Source: Azospirillum sp. RU38E (GTDB lineage Bacteria; Pseudomonadota; Alphaproteobacteria; Azospirillales; Azospirillaceae). Taken from it: a stretch of 64,000 nucleotides of DNA. A program made the position numbers and the translations under genes. Of the stretch, positions 19,801 through 26,978 are shown piece by piece (position 1 is the first letter of the stretch; the number at the start of each line of letters is the position of its first letter). The stretch is from assembly GCF_900188385.1 (NCBI RefSeq), contig NZ_FZOI01000001.1, positions 558,001 to 622,000 of the forward strand, given 5' to 3'. The notes under the pieces were generated by a model. The model did not search any database. It saw nothing but the letters and a program-made list of their open reading frames with translations, and was not told the origin of the DNA.

Positions 19801-21671
19801 CTTTGACGATCCGCGCCAATGATGCCAGCCGGACCTATGGCGCGGCGAACCCGGCTTTCACGGCGCGCTATGATGGGTTGGTGAATGGTGACACGGCGTC
19901 GGTGGTCAGCGGCCTGACCCTGGCTACCGGTGCGACGGCCGCGTCGGGGGTTGGTAGCTACGCCATCACCGGTTCGGGTGCGACGGCGGCGAATTACACG
20001 ATCAGCTATCAGGCTGGTGCCTTGAGCATTACCCCCGCCGCCTTGATTATCCGTGCCAACGATGCCAGCCGAACCTATGGCGCGGCGAACCCGGCTTTCA
20101 CGGCGCGCTATGATGGGTTGGTGAATGGCGACACAGCCTCGGTAGTCAGCGGCTTGACGCTGGCGACCAGCGCGACGGCTTTGTCTGGCGTGGGGAGCTA
20201 TGCCATCACCGGTTCGGGAGCGACGGCGGCGAATTACACGATCAGCTATCAGTCGGGGGCGTTGAGCATCACGCCGGCCGCTTTGACGATCCGCGCCAAC
20301 GATGCCAGCCGGACCTATGGGGCGGCGAACCCGGCTTTCACCGCGCGCTATGATGGGTTGGTGAATGGGGAAACGGCGTCGGTGGTCAGCGGCTTGACAT
20401 TGGCGACGGGTGCGACGGCGTCGTCTGGCGTGGGGAGCTATGCCATCACCGGTTCTGGCGCGACGGCGGCGAATTACACCATCAGCTATCAGGCGGGGGC
20501 GTTGAGCATTACGCCCACCGCCTTGACTATCCGGGCCAATGACGCCAGCCGGACCTATGGGGCGGCGAACCCGGCGTTCACCGCGCGCTATGATGGGTTG
20601 GTGAATGGGGACACGGCGTCGGTGGTCAGCGGCTTGACGCTGGCGACGGGTGCGACGGCTGCATCGGGTGTCGGCAGCTACGCCATCACCGGCTCGGGAG
20701 CCACGGCGGCGAATTACAGCATCAGCTATCAGGCGGGGGCCTTGAGCATCACCCCGGCGGCTTTGATCATCCGTGCCAATGACGCCAGCCGGACCTATGG
20801 TGCCTCCAACCCCGCCTTCACGGCGCGCTATGAAGGCTTGGTGAATGGTGACACGGCCTCGGTGGTCAGCGGCTTGACCCTCAGCACTGATGCGATGCCG
20901 GCATCCAATGTCGGTGCCTATCGGATCAGCCTGTCGGGGGCCACGGCCGCGAATTACACGATCAGCCTGCAATCCGGCAGCTTGACGATCACGCCGGCCA
21001 GCCTGACCATCCGGGTGGCGGATGCCAGCCGGGTGCGGGGGGCTGCGAACCCCGCTTTCACCGTGATCTATGACGGGTTCGTCAATAATGACAGTGCCAG
21101 CATTGTCAGCGGGTTGAGTGTGGCGACCCCGGCCACCAGCCTGTCCGATCTGGGATCCTACCGCATCACGGCCAGCGGTGCCGTTGCGGCCAATTATACC
21201 ATCGCCTATCAGGATGGCACTTTGACGGTGACAGCACCCCCCGCCGGGCAGCTGCCGGGGCCGGTCGCCTCCGTGGTGCCGGTCACCCAGGTGAATGCCA
21301 TCAGCAATGTGCCGCCACCTTTGCCAAGTATCGCCAACGCCGGGACACCCGGTGGCAGCACCGTGGTGACGGCCCTGCAGCAGGGGGCTCCGCCTGCGTC
21401 CCCGTCAGCCAGCAACGGCGGCGGCGGCGAAAGCCCCCCCGCCGATAGCGGACAACCGGCGAACAGGGCTGAAGCCCCGGCGGACCGGGTTGCCGAGGCG
21501 ACGGCTTCGACCAGTTCCGCCCCTGTCAGCGGCAGTGTGAATGACCGGGTGACGGCACCCCAGGTGCTGATCCCCGGCCTGCTGGTGCGGCAGAACGTAC
21601 CGCCGCCGGTTCCGGTGACGGGCACGCCGGGGCTGGACCAGAATTATCCGGTGATGGGGCAGGGCTGGTAA
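13809..21671 (+). CDS. Giant two-partner secretion exoprotein with filamentous-haemagglutinin N-terminus and 17 MBG repeats
   Basis: A 2620-residue TpsA-type surface or secreted protein. A signal peptide (residues 1-30) leads to a TPS/haemagglutinin activity domain at about 38-270, with hallmarks TIINQSSDRALVNWSRFD, NGQVFLLNEAGIFFG and FLASTGRLDEQSF. A beta-helical Gly/Ser/Thr-rich region reaches about 1110. One 84-residue MBG (YGX-type) module and then sixteen 80-residue modules (1198-2477) follow, each built on ASRTYGAANPAFTARYDGL. A Pro/Ala-rich tail of about 140 residues ends the protein. It lacks cysteines in the repeats. The start is GTG at 13809. The TPS domain should be recognised by the TpsB encoded divergently. 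Probably an adhesin or biofilm matrix fibre; the ligand is unknown. Confidence 0.93.
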   Translation: MPRKNAFSPRALPLFMLLSGVSALALQAQAQQAPAVAPTGASIVSGKVGIETSGAQTIINQSSDRALVNWSRFDTAAGQHVQVNQPGSTSLLVNRVTGGAATRFDGTLSANGQVFLLNEAGIFFGSTAQINAAGFLASTGRLDEQSFLAGGAVRIELADSLSRIVNQGVIRVAEGGYAALAAGIVQNKGVVEARLGHVVLSGAESFTLDLAGDGLLSFAVPAGSAAGQVLNQGHLGADGGTVLLTARGGRDAMAGVINSSGTVQAQTVQERGGRIIIAGDDGVSVELSGRVDASAASGQGGGIQVDGGAIALTGANLSADGAVGGGTVSIGGSPKADRLAQTVAMDAASQISADAKAQGYGGRITLWSREVTKAEGAISAQGGTAGGDGGFVEVSSKGGVRLTGALSLGALAGKGGTLLLDPTDIIIDDLADLSGIGAADLGVSVESLAASSASIVYLEADNNIIIRDLAAGGVTMLPDVSLSLKAGLDSGAAEGSIKFLTSGTQLTTSGSGRITLDARGNIDGAFKLSSGAGDIVVAAGGTMRLTGADIRTSSGDITLVAGHRSGGQGAIVLTDTSIHADHGWVILSGGPGLDTTSLLEIYSATGTESEAAGITLSNSSISIDQGEITLRGHGSDFGASGGNHGIAITNGSVLSAGDGYISLYGEASGTGGGSYGVLVSGASTRLSITGSGGLSLRGTATDSVGRGQGDNSGIVIADGAALSVATGAMRLTGTGGTTDLAGPEDSDDGGNDGVRIQGAATRLTINGGRLVLNGTGGTAGTGSSGVDSFGVMVDGAVIAGTTGAELTITADGDSGASADAHGEKGIGLWLGNGAVLGQAGSDATLSLELRDLAISGGAAILGAGTIAITTQDSGDSIGLGDGVTGSLHVSAAEMAAISSSFTQRTIGHLEGSGELRVGDVALGGDTRLRMDGADGRIILSGAVDAGENSLSLNGGGISQTGSSVLTAGVLNADAVGSLSLTGANRISELGSIQAGSGVDIRSITTLTVGDVDAGAGTLQLLAEGADLILGDAATLRNSGAGHDIIVASTRDFKADDTASVTAGGRWLIYSRSAATADLGTLSGTVLRGRSYADHPPAGVTQSGNLVLYAASGTLTVTANSFTRAYGAANPAFTYTITGFEAGDTLDNTISGAALLGTSATAASGVGTYTISISQGTLANSKGYDFSYATGTLTINPAALVITANDASRTYGAANPAFTARYDGLVNGDTASVVSGLTLATSATAASGVGSYAITGSGATASNYTISYQAGALSITPAALTIRANDASRTYGAANPAFTARYDGLVNGDTASVVSGLTLATSATAASGVGSYAITGSGATASNYTISYQAGALSITPAALTIRANDASRTYGAANPAFTARYDGLVNGDTASVVSGLALATSATAASGVGSYAITGSGATAANYTISYQAGALSITPAALIIQANDASRAYGAANPAFTARYDGLVNGDTASVVSGLTLVTSATTASGVGSYAITGAGATAANYTISYQAGALSITPAALTIRANDTSRTYGAANPAFTARYDGLVNGDTASVVSGLTLATGATAASGVGSYAITGSGATAANYAISYQAGALSITPAALTIRANDASRAYGAANPAFTARYDGLVNGDTASVVSGLTLVTSATTASGVGSYAITGSGATAANYAISYQAGALSITPAALTIRANDASRTYGAANPAFTARYDGLVNGDTASVVSGLTLATSATAASGVGSYAITGSGATAANYSISYQAGALSITPAALTIRANDASRTYGAANPAFTARYDGLVNGDTASVVSGLTLATSATASSGVGSYAITGSGATAANYTISYQAGALSITPAALTIRANDASRTYGAANPAFTARYDGLVNGDTASVVSGLTLATSATAASGVGSYAITGSGATAANYAISYQAGALSITPAALTIRANDASRTYGAANPAFTARYDGLVNGDTASVVSGLTLATSATAASGVGSYAITGSGATAANYSISYQAGALSITPAALTIRANDASRTYGAANPAFTARYDGLVNGDTASVVSGLTLATGATAASGVGSYAITGSGATAANYTISYQAGALSITPAALIIRANDASRTYGAANPAFTARYDGLVNGDTASVVSGLTLATSATALSGVGSYAITGSGATAANYTISYQSGALSITPAALTIRANDASRTYGAANPAFTARYDGLVNGETASVVSGLTLATGATASSGVGSYAITGSGATAANYTISYQAGALSITPTALTIRANDASRTYGAANPAFTARYDGLVNGDTASVVSGLTLATGATAASGVGSYAITGSGATAANYSISYQAGALSITPAALIIRANDASRTYGASNPAFTARYEGLVNGDTASVVSGLTLSTDAMPASNVGAYRISLSGATAANYTISLQSGSLTITPASLTIRVADASRVRGAANPAFTVIYDGFVNNDSASIVSGLSVATPATSLSDLGSYRITASGAVAANYTIAYQDGTLTVTAPPAGQLPGPVASVVPVTQVNAISNVPPPLPSIANAGTPGGSTVVTALQQGAPPASPSASNGGGGESPPADSGQPANRAEAPADRVAEATASTSSAPVSGSVNDRVTAPQVLIPGLLVRQNVPPPVPVTGTPGLDQNYPVMGQGW
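17148..21239 (+). repeat. Tandem 240-bp coding repeats (16 units) plus one diverged 252-bp unit
   Basis: Sixteen units of exactly 240 bp run without any indel from 17400 to 21239, preceded by a diverged 252-bp unit (17148-17399). The middle units are nearly identical; for example 17461-17640 equals 17701-17880. The first and the last two units are the most diverged (the last lacks the YG of RTYG, reading RVRG). This pattern fits homogenisation by unequal crossing-over or gene conversion with free drift at the edges. Confidence 0.97.
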
Positions 21672-21672
21672 G

Positions 21673-24600
21673 ATGCAGCGGCAGATGAAGGATTGGATGC
21701 TGGCGCTGGGCGCCCTGCTGCCCCTGCTGCTGGCCGGATGCGCCGGGCCGGGAGCGGCACCGCCGACAGCCGGGACAAACGGCCCCGCCGCGTCCAGCGG
21801 CAGCGCCGGCGTGCCGGCCGGGACCGATGCGGGTGGCCGGCAATGCCGCGCCACCGCCTTGCCGCCGCTGGCCGGTGGCACCCAGGTCTGGGACATTGCC
21901 TGCGGAGAGGAGGGGGAGGCCGGGGGTCAGCTCTGGTCCCGCCCCGCCGCCGCCCCGCCGGTGGGGCGCGATGATCTGCGCCGCCTGTCCGACCGCAGTG
22001 ACTGGGCCAGCCAGTTGGCGCTGAAGGCCAGTTGCCAGGAACCGCAATGGCTGCCCACGCCGTTGGGCGAGGCGATGGTGCAGAATTGCCAGCTCCGTGA
22101 AGGGGGCTGGCCGCATCTGTCGCTGGTGCTGGCGCTGGAGGGACGGCTTTATCAGGCCGATGGCATCCCGGCCATGGCCGATCCTTTCCTGGCGGCCATC
22201 GCCATGGCCGCCGGCAAGCCCGCCCCCGCCCCGGTGCTGACGACGGCCTTGGGGCTGGGTGAGCGGTCCTTTGGCAAGGGAGAGGTCACCCGTTTCGATG
22301 GCGACCGCCGCCAGGGCCGGCTGGCCAACAGCCTGGAGAATTTCGCGGCGGCTGAGGCGTCATATCGCCGGGCGCTGGCCATGCAGACCCGCATCCTGGG
22401 CCCCGACGCGCCGGGCCTGGGTGACACGCTGATGGCCCTGGCGCTGGAGGTGAGCAACCAGGGTCGCTATGAAGAGGCGGATGGCCTGTTCGACCGGGCC
22501 GAAGCGCTGATCCAGCGGTCGTTCGATCCGGCCTTGCGGGCGCGATTGTCTGCCTATCGCGGTTATCACGCGCTGGCAGCCGGGCGGCCGGAAACCGCCC
22601 TGGTCCTGGCCAAGGCCGCCAGTGCCGCCCGCCGCCAGCGTGTGGCGGAGCTGGAGGGCGACGACCCCACCGGCCTGAACCGCGCCGTGCTGGGCAATCT
22701 GACGGCGGCGCGCGCCGAACTGATCCATAGTCTGGTGCTGGAGGCCGCCATCGGTATCCGCCTGCGCCAGGCCCCGCTGGCGGAAGCGGCCAGTGCCGAG
22801 GCGCGGCGCATTTTCGACCGCACGCCGGGCCTGCCCTCCTGGTGGCAGCCGCGCCTGCTGGCCCAGCAGGGCATGGCCGATGCCATGGCCGGGCGCACGC
22901 GGGAAGGGCTGGAAAAGCTGGAGGCCGCGACGGCGGCCAGCCGCGCTTTGTTCGGCGAAGGCTGGCCCGTCGCCAGCCTGTTGCTGGAACGCGGCCGGGT
23001 GGCGGCAGAGGCCGGGCTGAACGAGCCGGCCCTGGTCAGTTTCGAGGCGGCCTTTACCATCATCCGCAGCGCCGACCAGCCGCCAGCCCAATTGCCGCTG
23101 GACCGCATCGCCCCTTATCTGCGCGCTGCCTTGGCGGTGACAAAGGCCAAACCGGCGGAGGCAGCGGCCCTGCACGCCGCCATGTTCCAGGCGGTGCAGC
23201 TGGTGCGCGAAGGGGCGGTGGGCCAGACCATCAGCCGTGCCGCCGCGCGCTTTGCCACCAGTGACCCGGCAGCGGCCGAGGCGGTGCGCAGCCAGCAGGA
23301 AGCCGCCCGCCAGCGCGACCGGCTGCGGCTGGATCTGGCGGCGGAAACCGCCAAGCCGGATGGCCAGCGCTCACCCGCGCGTGAACAGTCCCTGCGCACA
23401 GAGCTGGAGGCGGCCGGCCGCCGGGCCGATGCCGCCGATCAGGCGCTGGCCAGCCGCTTCCCCGATTATAACCGCCTGACCCGCTTCACCACCCCCACCG
23501 GGGCAGAGGTGGCCGCCGCCTTGCGGGAAGGGGAGGCGCTGTCGCTGTTCGCCTTTGCCGATCAGGGCGGCTTTGGCTTTCTGGTGCGGCGGGAGGGCGT
23601 GACGGCCTATGCGGTGGAATTATCGCGGGCGGAGCTGACCCGGCAGGTGCAGGGGCTGCGCCGGGCCTTTGTGCCGCGGGATGGTGGGCTGCTGCCGTTT
23701 GATCTGGCGGCGGCGCACGGGCTGTATCAGGCGCTTTATGGTCCGGTGGCGGCGGAAATGGCCGGTGTGCGACGGCTGGATCTGGTGCCGGGTGGCCCGC
23801 TGCTCAGCCTGCCGCCGGCCCTGCTGGTCACGGCACCGGCGGCGGCGGGGGATTATGCCGGGGCGGCGTGGCTGGCGCGGGGGCGAGCCATTGCGGTGGC
23901 ACCGTCGGTTCCGGCCTTCCTGTCGCTGCGCCGGCTGGCCAGCCGCTCCACGGCGCAAAAGCCCTTCATCGGGTTCGCGGCCCCGCCCTTCCAGGGGGCG
24001 GCGGGCCGTGCCGATGGCATGGCGGCCCTGGCCAAGGAATGCCGCACCGGCGGGGCGGTCGATCCGGCCCTGCTGCGCAGTCTGGCCCCGCTGCCGGAAA
24101 CGGCCGATGAAATCCGCCAGATCGGCCAGGGGCTGGGGGCCACGCCCGATGCGCTGCTGACCGGGGCGGCCGTTACCAAGGCGGCCCTGCGCCGGGCCAG
24201 CCTGTCCGATTACCGCGTGCTCTATTTCGCCACCCACGGGCTGTTGCCGGGGGAACTGCGCTGTCAGGCCGAGCCCGGATTGGCCCTGGCCCCGCCCACC
24301 AGCGCCACCCCCGATCCGGCGGATGACGGGTTGCTGACGGCATCGGACGTGGCGACCCTGCGGCTGAATGCCGAACTGGTGGTGCTGTCGGCCTGCAACA
24401 CGGCGGGTGGGGGCCAGTTGGGTGGGGAATCCCTGTCCGGTCTGGCCGAGGCCTTCTTCTTCGCCGGGGCCCGCAACCTGCTGGTGACGCATTGGCAGGT
24501 GCCGTCAAAGCCCACCGTAACCCTGATGACCGACAGTTTCGCCGGGCTGCCGGTGGCGGGTGGCGATGCGGCGGCGGCATTGGCCACGGCGCAGATGCGG

Positions 24601-24684
24601 CTGGTCGCCAGTCCCGGCACCGGCCATCCCTTCTTCTGGGCCGCCTTCACCCTGATCGGGGATGGGCTGGTGCCGGTGCGGTGA
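21673..24684 (+). CDS. CHAT-domain (caspase-like) TPR lipoprotein
   Basis: A 1003-residue protein that starts 1 bp after the TpsA stop, so it is co-transcribed with the exoprotein. A lipoprotein signal (LALGALLPLLLAGC) places it in the outer membrane or periplasm. TPR-like helical repeats run from about 210 to 520 (SLENFAAAEASYRRALAMQ; EEADGLFDRAEAL), then a coiled coil (about 535-600). The C-terminal CHAT domain has the caspase-type dyad: His855 in YFATHGLL and Cys908 in VVLSACNTAGG, followed by GARNLLVTHWQVP. CHAT proteins are cysteine peptidases or pseudopeptidases; here the partner is plausibly the TpsA protein or its secretion. Both catalytic residues are present. Confidence 0.93.
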   Translation: MQRQMKDWMLALGALLPLLLAGCAGPGAAPPTAGTNGPAASSGSAGVPAGTDAGGRQCRATALPPLAGGTQVWDIACGEEGEAGGQLWSRPAAAPPVGRDDLRRLSDRSDWASQLALKASCQEPQWLPTPLGEAMVQNCQLREGGWPHLSLVLALEGRLYQADGIPAMADPFLAAIAMAAGKPAPAPVLTTALGLGERSFGKGEVTRFDGDRRQGRLANSLENFAAAEASYRRALAMQTRILGPDAPGLGDTLMALALEVSNQGRYEEADGLFDRAEALIQRSFDPALRARLSAYRGYHALAAGRPETALVLAKAASAARRQRVAELEGDDPTGLNRAVLGNLTAARAELIHSLVLEAAIGIRLRQAPLAEAASAEARRIFDRTPGLPSWWQPRLLAQQGMADAMAGRTREGLEKLEAATAASRALFGEGWPVASLLLERGRVAAEAGLNEPALVSFEAAFTIIRSADQPPAQLPLDRIAPYLRAALAVTKAKPAEAAALHAAMFQAVQLVREGAVGQTISRAAARFATSDPAAAEAVRSQQEAARQRDRLRLDLAAETAKPDGQRSPAREQSLRTELEAAGRRADAADQALASRFPDYNRLTRFTTPTGAEVAAALREGEALSLFAFADQGGFGFLVRREGVTAYAVELSRAELTRQVQGLRRAFVPRDGGLLPFDLAAAHGLYQALYGPVAAEMAGVRRLDLVPGGPLLSLPPALLVTAPAAAGDYAGAAWLARGRAIAVAPSVPAFLSLRRLASRSTAQKPFIGFAAPPFQGAAGRADGMAALAKECRTGGAVDPALLRSLAPLPETADEIRQIGQGLGATPDALLTGAAVTKAALRRASLSDYRVLYFATHGLLPGELRCQAEPGLALAPPTSATPDPADDGLLTASDVATLRLNAELVVLSACNTAGGGQLGGESLSGLAEAFFFAGARNLLVTHWQVPSKPTVTLMTDSFAGLPVAGGDAAAALATAQMRLVASPGTGHPFFWAAFTLIGDGLVPVR

Positions 24685-24705
24685 GGGGGTGTTGGTCTGT
24701 ACGCG

Positions 24706-24730
24706 TCACGGCTGGTTCGACCAGCCGTGA
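24706..24730. repeat. 11-bp-arm hairpin covering the stop codon of immunity-like copy 2
   Basis: Perfect arms tcacggctggt (24706-24716) and accagccgtga (24720-24730) around a 3-nt loop. It encodes the C-terminal HGWSNQP and stop, and sits between the convergent CHAT and immunity-like genes. No T-tract follows. The same hairpin recurs at 25238-25262. Confidence 0.8.
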
Positions 24731-25224
24731 CGGATGATTTCCTTCATCTCACCGAACAGGGCGATCAGGTCGGGCACCATGCGTTCCATGCATTCCATGG
24801 TGCCGTCATATTTTGGGTTAATAATGTCTTCCCAGGTGGGGGCATCGTCGCGTTGCAGTCTTTCTGCGGCATCTGTGGCGAGATTACGCCATGTACTACC
24901 TACAGACTCTGTCCCTGACTTATCGACGCCCGATAGCATTGGATCAACCCAGTCCCCTTTTTTGATGACAATTGAGGGTGTCCATACCCATTGGCCGATC
25001 TCCACCTCATCAAATTCGATCATTTTCCAGCGTTTGAATTTTTTGATTGAAACTCCATTATCGGTAAATATTTTTGCTGTTTTCTCGAAATTTATCCCTA
25101 TTAATGTTGCTTCGTATTTTTTGTATTTTTGACCCAATTTTATGAAGCTATAAACAAAACCACCATCGCATAATATGTTTATGAGGTGATTGTGCATGTT
25201 TTCGTTAAATTTTGGCTCGGTCAT
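24706..25224 (-). CDS. Immunity-like protein, tandem copy 2
   Basis: A 172-residue cytosolic protein, not recognised by name. It is a tandem paralogue of the gene ending at 25238: both are 172 residues and share KRWKMIEFDEVEIGQWVWTP, SGTESVGSTWRNLATDAA and a nearly identical C-terminus (DGTMECMERMVPDLIALFGE, then HGWSNQP). The N-terminal 60 residues are less alike. The gene is markedly AT-rich compared with its surroundings except at its 3' end. Downstream position behind a toxin-like gene, AT-richness and duplication are the usual signs of polymorphic-toxin immunity genes; the function is inferred from those alone. It is convergent with the CHAT gene. Confidence 0.72.
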   Translation of the reverse strand: MTEPKFNENMHNHLINILCDGGFVYSFIKLGQKYKKYEATLIGINFEKTAKIFTDNGVSIKKFKRWKMIEFDEVEIGQWVWTPSIVIKKGDWVDPMLSGVDKSGTESVGSTWRNLATDAAERLQRDDAPTWEDIINPKYDGTMECMERMVPDLIALFGEMKEIIRHGWSNQP

Positions 25225-25237
25225 ATATTCTTCCTTC

Positions 25238-25262
25238 TCACGGCTGGTTGGACCAGCCGTGA
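25238..25262. repeat. Hairpin over the stop codon of immunity-like copy 1
   Basis: Arms tcacggctggt (25238-25248) and accagccgtga (25252-25262), 3-nt loop, identical arms to those at 24706-24730. It lies between the two tandem immunity-like genes, 13 bp before the second start codon, where it could attenuate read-through or set their ratio. Confidence 0.8.
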
Positions 25263-25756
25263 CGGATGATCTGCTTCATCTCTCCGAACAGGGCGATCAG
25301 GTCGGGCACCATGCGTTCCATACATTCCATGGTGCCGTCATATTTGAGCATCCGAATTTCTTCCCATGTAGGGGCATCGCTTTGGTTAAGCAGTTTGGCG
25401 GCATCTGTAGCCAGATTGCGCCATGTGTCCCCAACAGATTCAGTTCCAGACCTGTTTATACCTTTCAGCATTGGGTCTGGCCCATCGCCTCTTTTGATAA
25501 CAAGAGAAGGTGTCCATACCCATTCACCGATCTCTACTTGATCAAATTCAATCATTTTCCAACGTTTCAATTTTTTAATTTTGATCCCGTTTTGGATAAA
25601 AATTTCAGCGGTACGATCAAAATCAATTCCTTTTAAGCTCGGTTCGTATTTGTTATATTTTTTACATAAATCCAAGTATTTATAAACATACCCTCCACCC
25701 CCCAGGATGCTTAGGAGCTTTTGGTGACGATATTCTTTAAAGGTTATTTCAGTCAT
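25238..25756 (-). CDS. Immunity-like protein, tandem copy 1
   Basis: A 172-residue protein whose ATG (25754-25756) lies inside the end of the upstream toxin-like gene: the two overlap by 8 bp (ATGACTGA), implying translational coupling, the arrangement expected for a toxin and its cognate immunity protein. A longer in-frame start at 25804 exists but would overlap the toxin gene by 56 bp. The sequence is AT-rich and shares with its tandem copy KRWKMIEFDQVEIGEWVWTP and an almost identical last 35 residues. No signal peptide or membrane segment, so it acts in the cytosol. The family is not recognised. Confidence 0.72.
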   Translation of the reverse strand: MTEITFKEYRHQKLLSILGGGGYVYKYLDLCKKYNKYEPSLKGIDFDRTAEIFIQNGIKIKKLKRWKMIEFDQVEIGEWVWTPSLVIKRGDGPDPMLKGINRSGTESVGDTWRNLATDAAKLLNQSDAPTWEEIRMLKYDGTMECMERMVPDLIALFGEMKQIIRHGWSNQP

Positions 25757-26876
25757 ATATTTTTCCCTTCGTGTCTCGCAGTCGCACGCCGACTTCACGG
25801 GCATCTTTGATGAATTGTTGTGGTAGCGGCTTATTCTGGGGAGGGAATTCCAGCCATAATTGGCCTTTCAAATGAGTGTCTACAAGTAAATCTGGTCGAG
25901 ACGGTACGTCGGCGATCTGTGTGCCGGGGCCATATTTACGTTTTGCCTCCAGCAACATGGCGCGTGCGGATTTGGGGGTAATGTCCGCAATCTGGGTAAA
26001 TTTCAAGGAGACCGGCCCCGCTGGCACCGATGGATTGCGAGGCATGTAAGCATCCAGAACATAGCAGCAGCTTCCGTCGGGACGCTTTACATAGAGCTGA
26101 GTGAACCGATACCGATCCCACTGTGTTTTCTCCCATTCCTTCCCCGCCCTCACCTTGCGCAGGAACACCTCCTTCTGCGACAGCCCGGCGGCGGGGCTTA
26201 CCTCCCTGGCTTCCACCAGTTCCACCACCTGGAACGTCCGGGGTCGGGCCAGCCCGGTGCCGCGTTCAAGCCGCATGACCATGGGGGAGAGCGTGTCGCG
26301 GGCAAACCGGGCGGTGCTGGCGAGGCGGGTGACGGCGGCTTCGGCGCGCGGCGACAGGCGCCCACCCCGCACACCGGTTTCCGCCGCCAGGAACTCCACC
26401 ATACCCAGCATCTCGCGCTGTGAGCGCCCAAGGCTGGCCCGTTCGATCCAGCCCTGCCGGGCGGCCATCTCCGTCCCGCCGATGATGCTGGCCTGGATGC
26501 CATAGGCGGCCAGATCGAACAGATAGGCCGCCGCATTGATCGGCGCCGTGGCCACCCGGTTGACCGTGCCCAACAGGTCGGGCCGGTCCAGCCCGAAGGT
26601 GCGCCTTGTCTCGTCCCCGAAACCGGAAACGCTGGAAAGCGGCCCGATTTCCTGGGCAATCACCTCGGCGATGGAGCGCAGCCGTTCCGCTGGCGGCTGA
26701 TAGGCGGGATCGGCGTAAAGGCTGGTCTCCAGCCCGTCCGGTGCTGTCACATGCAGCGGCACGGTGCCGTTGGGCACCAGCCCATAGCCGTCCGGCACCC
26801 ACCAGTCATCGGGCAGTTCCAGCAGGAACAGGCCGACGAAACTGCCGCTATCCACTGTTGCTGTCTGGCCATCCAT
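25749..26876 (-). CDS. Polymorphic-toxin-like protein
   Basis: A 375-residue protein not assigned to a named family. Residues 1-60 are a small domain rich in aromatic residues (DDWWVPDGYGLVPNGTVPLH); about 85-210 is Ala-rich and helical with a hydrophobic patch (RVATAPINAAAYLFDLAAYG), resembling pre-toxin regions; 245-375 is a basic C-terminal domain (FTQLYVKRPDGSCCYVLDAY, LLVDTHLKGQLWLEFPPQ, ending RLRDTKGKIYD). Nuclease-like toxin tips often have such a D-x(n)-E/K layout, but I cannot prove an active site. The C-terminus is more AT-rich than the rest, and two immunity-like genes follow with overlap. No secretion signal, PAAR or Rhs repeat is visible, so delivery is unexplained. Confidence 0.6.
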   Translation of the reverse strand: MDGQTATVDSGSFVGLFLLELPDDWWVPDGYGLVPNGTVPLHVTAPDGLETSLYADPAYQPPAERLRSIAEVIAQEIGPLSSVSGFGDETRRTFGLDRPDLLGTVNRVATAPINAAAYLFDLAAYGIQASIIGGTEMAARQGWIERASLGRSQREMLGMVEFLAAETGVRGGRLSPRAEAAVTRLASTARFARDTLSPMVMRLERGTGLARPRTFQVVELVEAREVSPAAGLSQKEVFLRKVRAGKEWEKTQWDRYRFTQLYVKRPDGSCCYVLDAYMPRNPSVPAGPVSLKFTQIADITPKSARAMLLEAKRKYGPGTQIADVPSRPDLLVDTHLKGQLWLEFPPQNKPLPQQFIKDAREVGVRLRDTKGKIYD

Positions 26877-26978
26877 GGGGAAAACCTGTCCGCCACTACG
26901 CGGTCAAAGTGTCCCCCAGCCGCGCATCGGCGGTAAAGCAACCTTGCGGCTTACCCTTGCTGTCAACAGGGGTACCGC

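Noticed and set aside
19254-20972. 572-residue minus-strand ORF inside the TpsA repeats
   Set aside because: It is the complement of the 240-bp repeats; the plus frame has a signal peptide, TPS domain and MBG modules.
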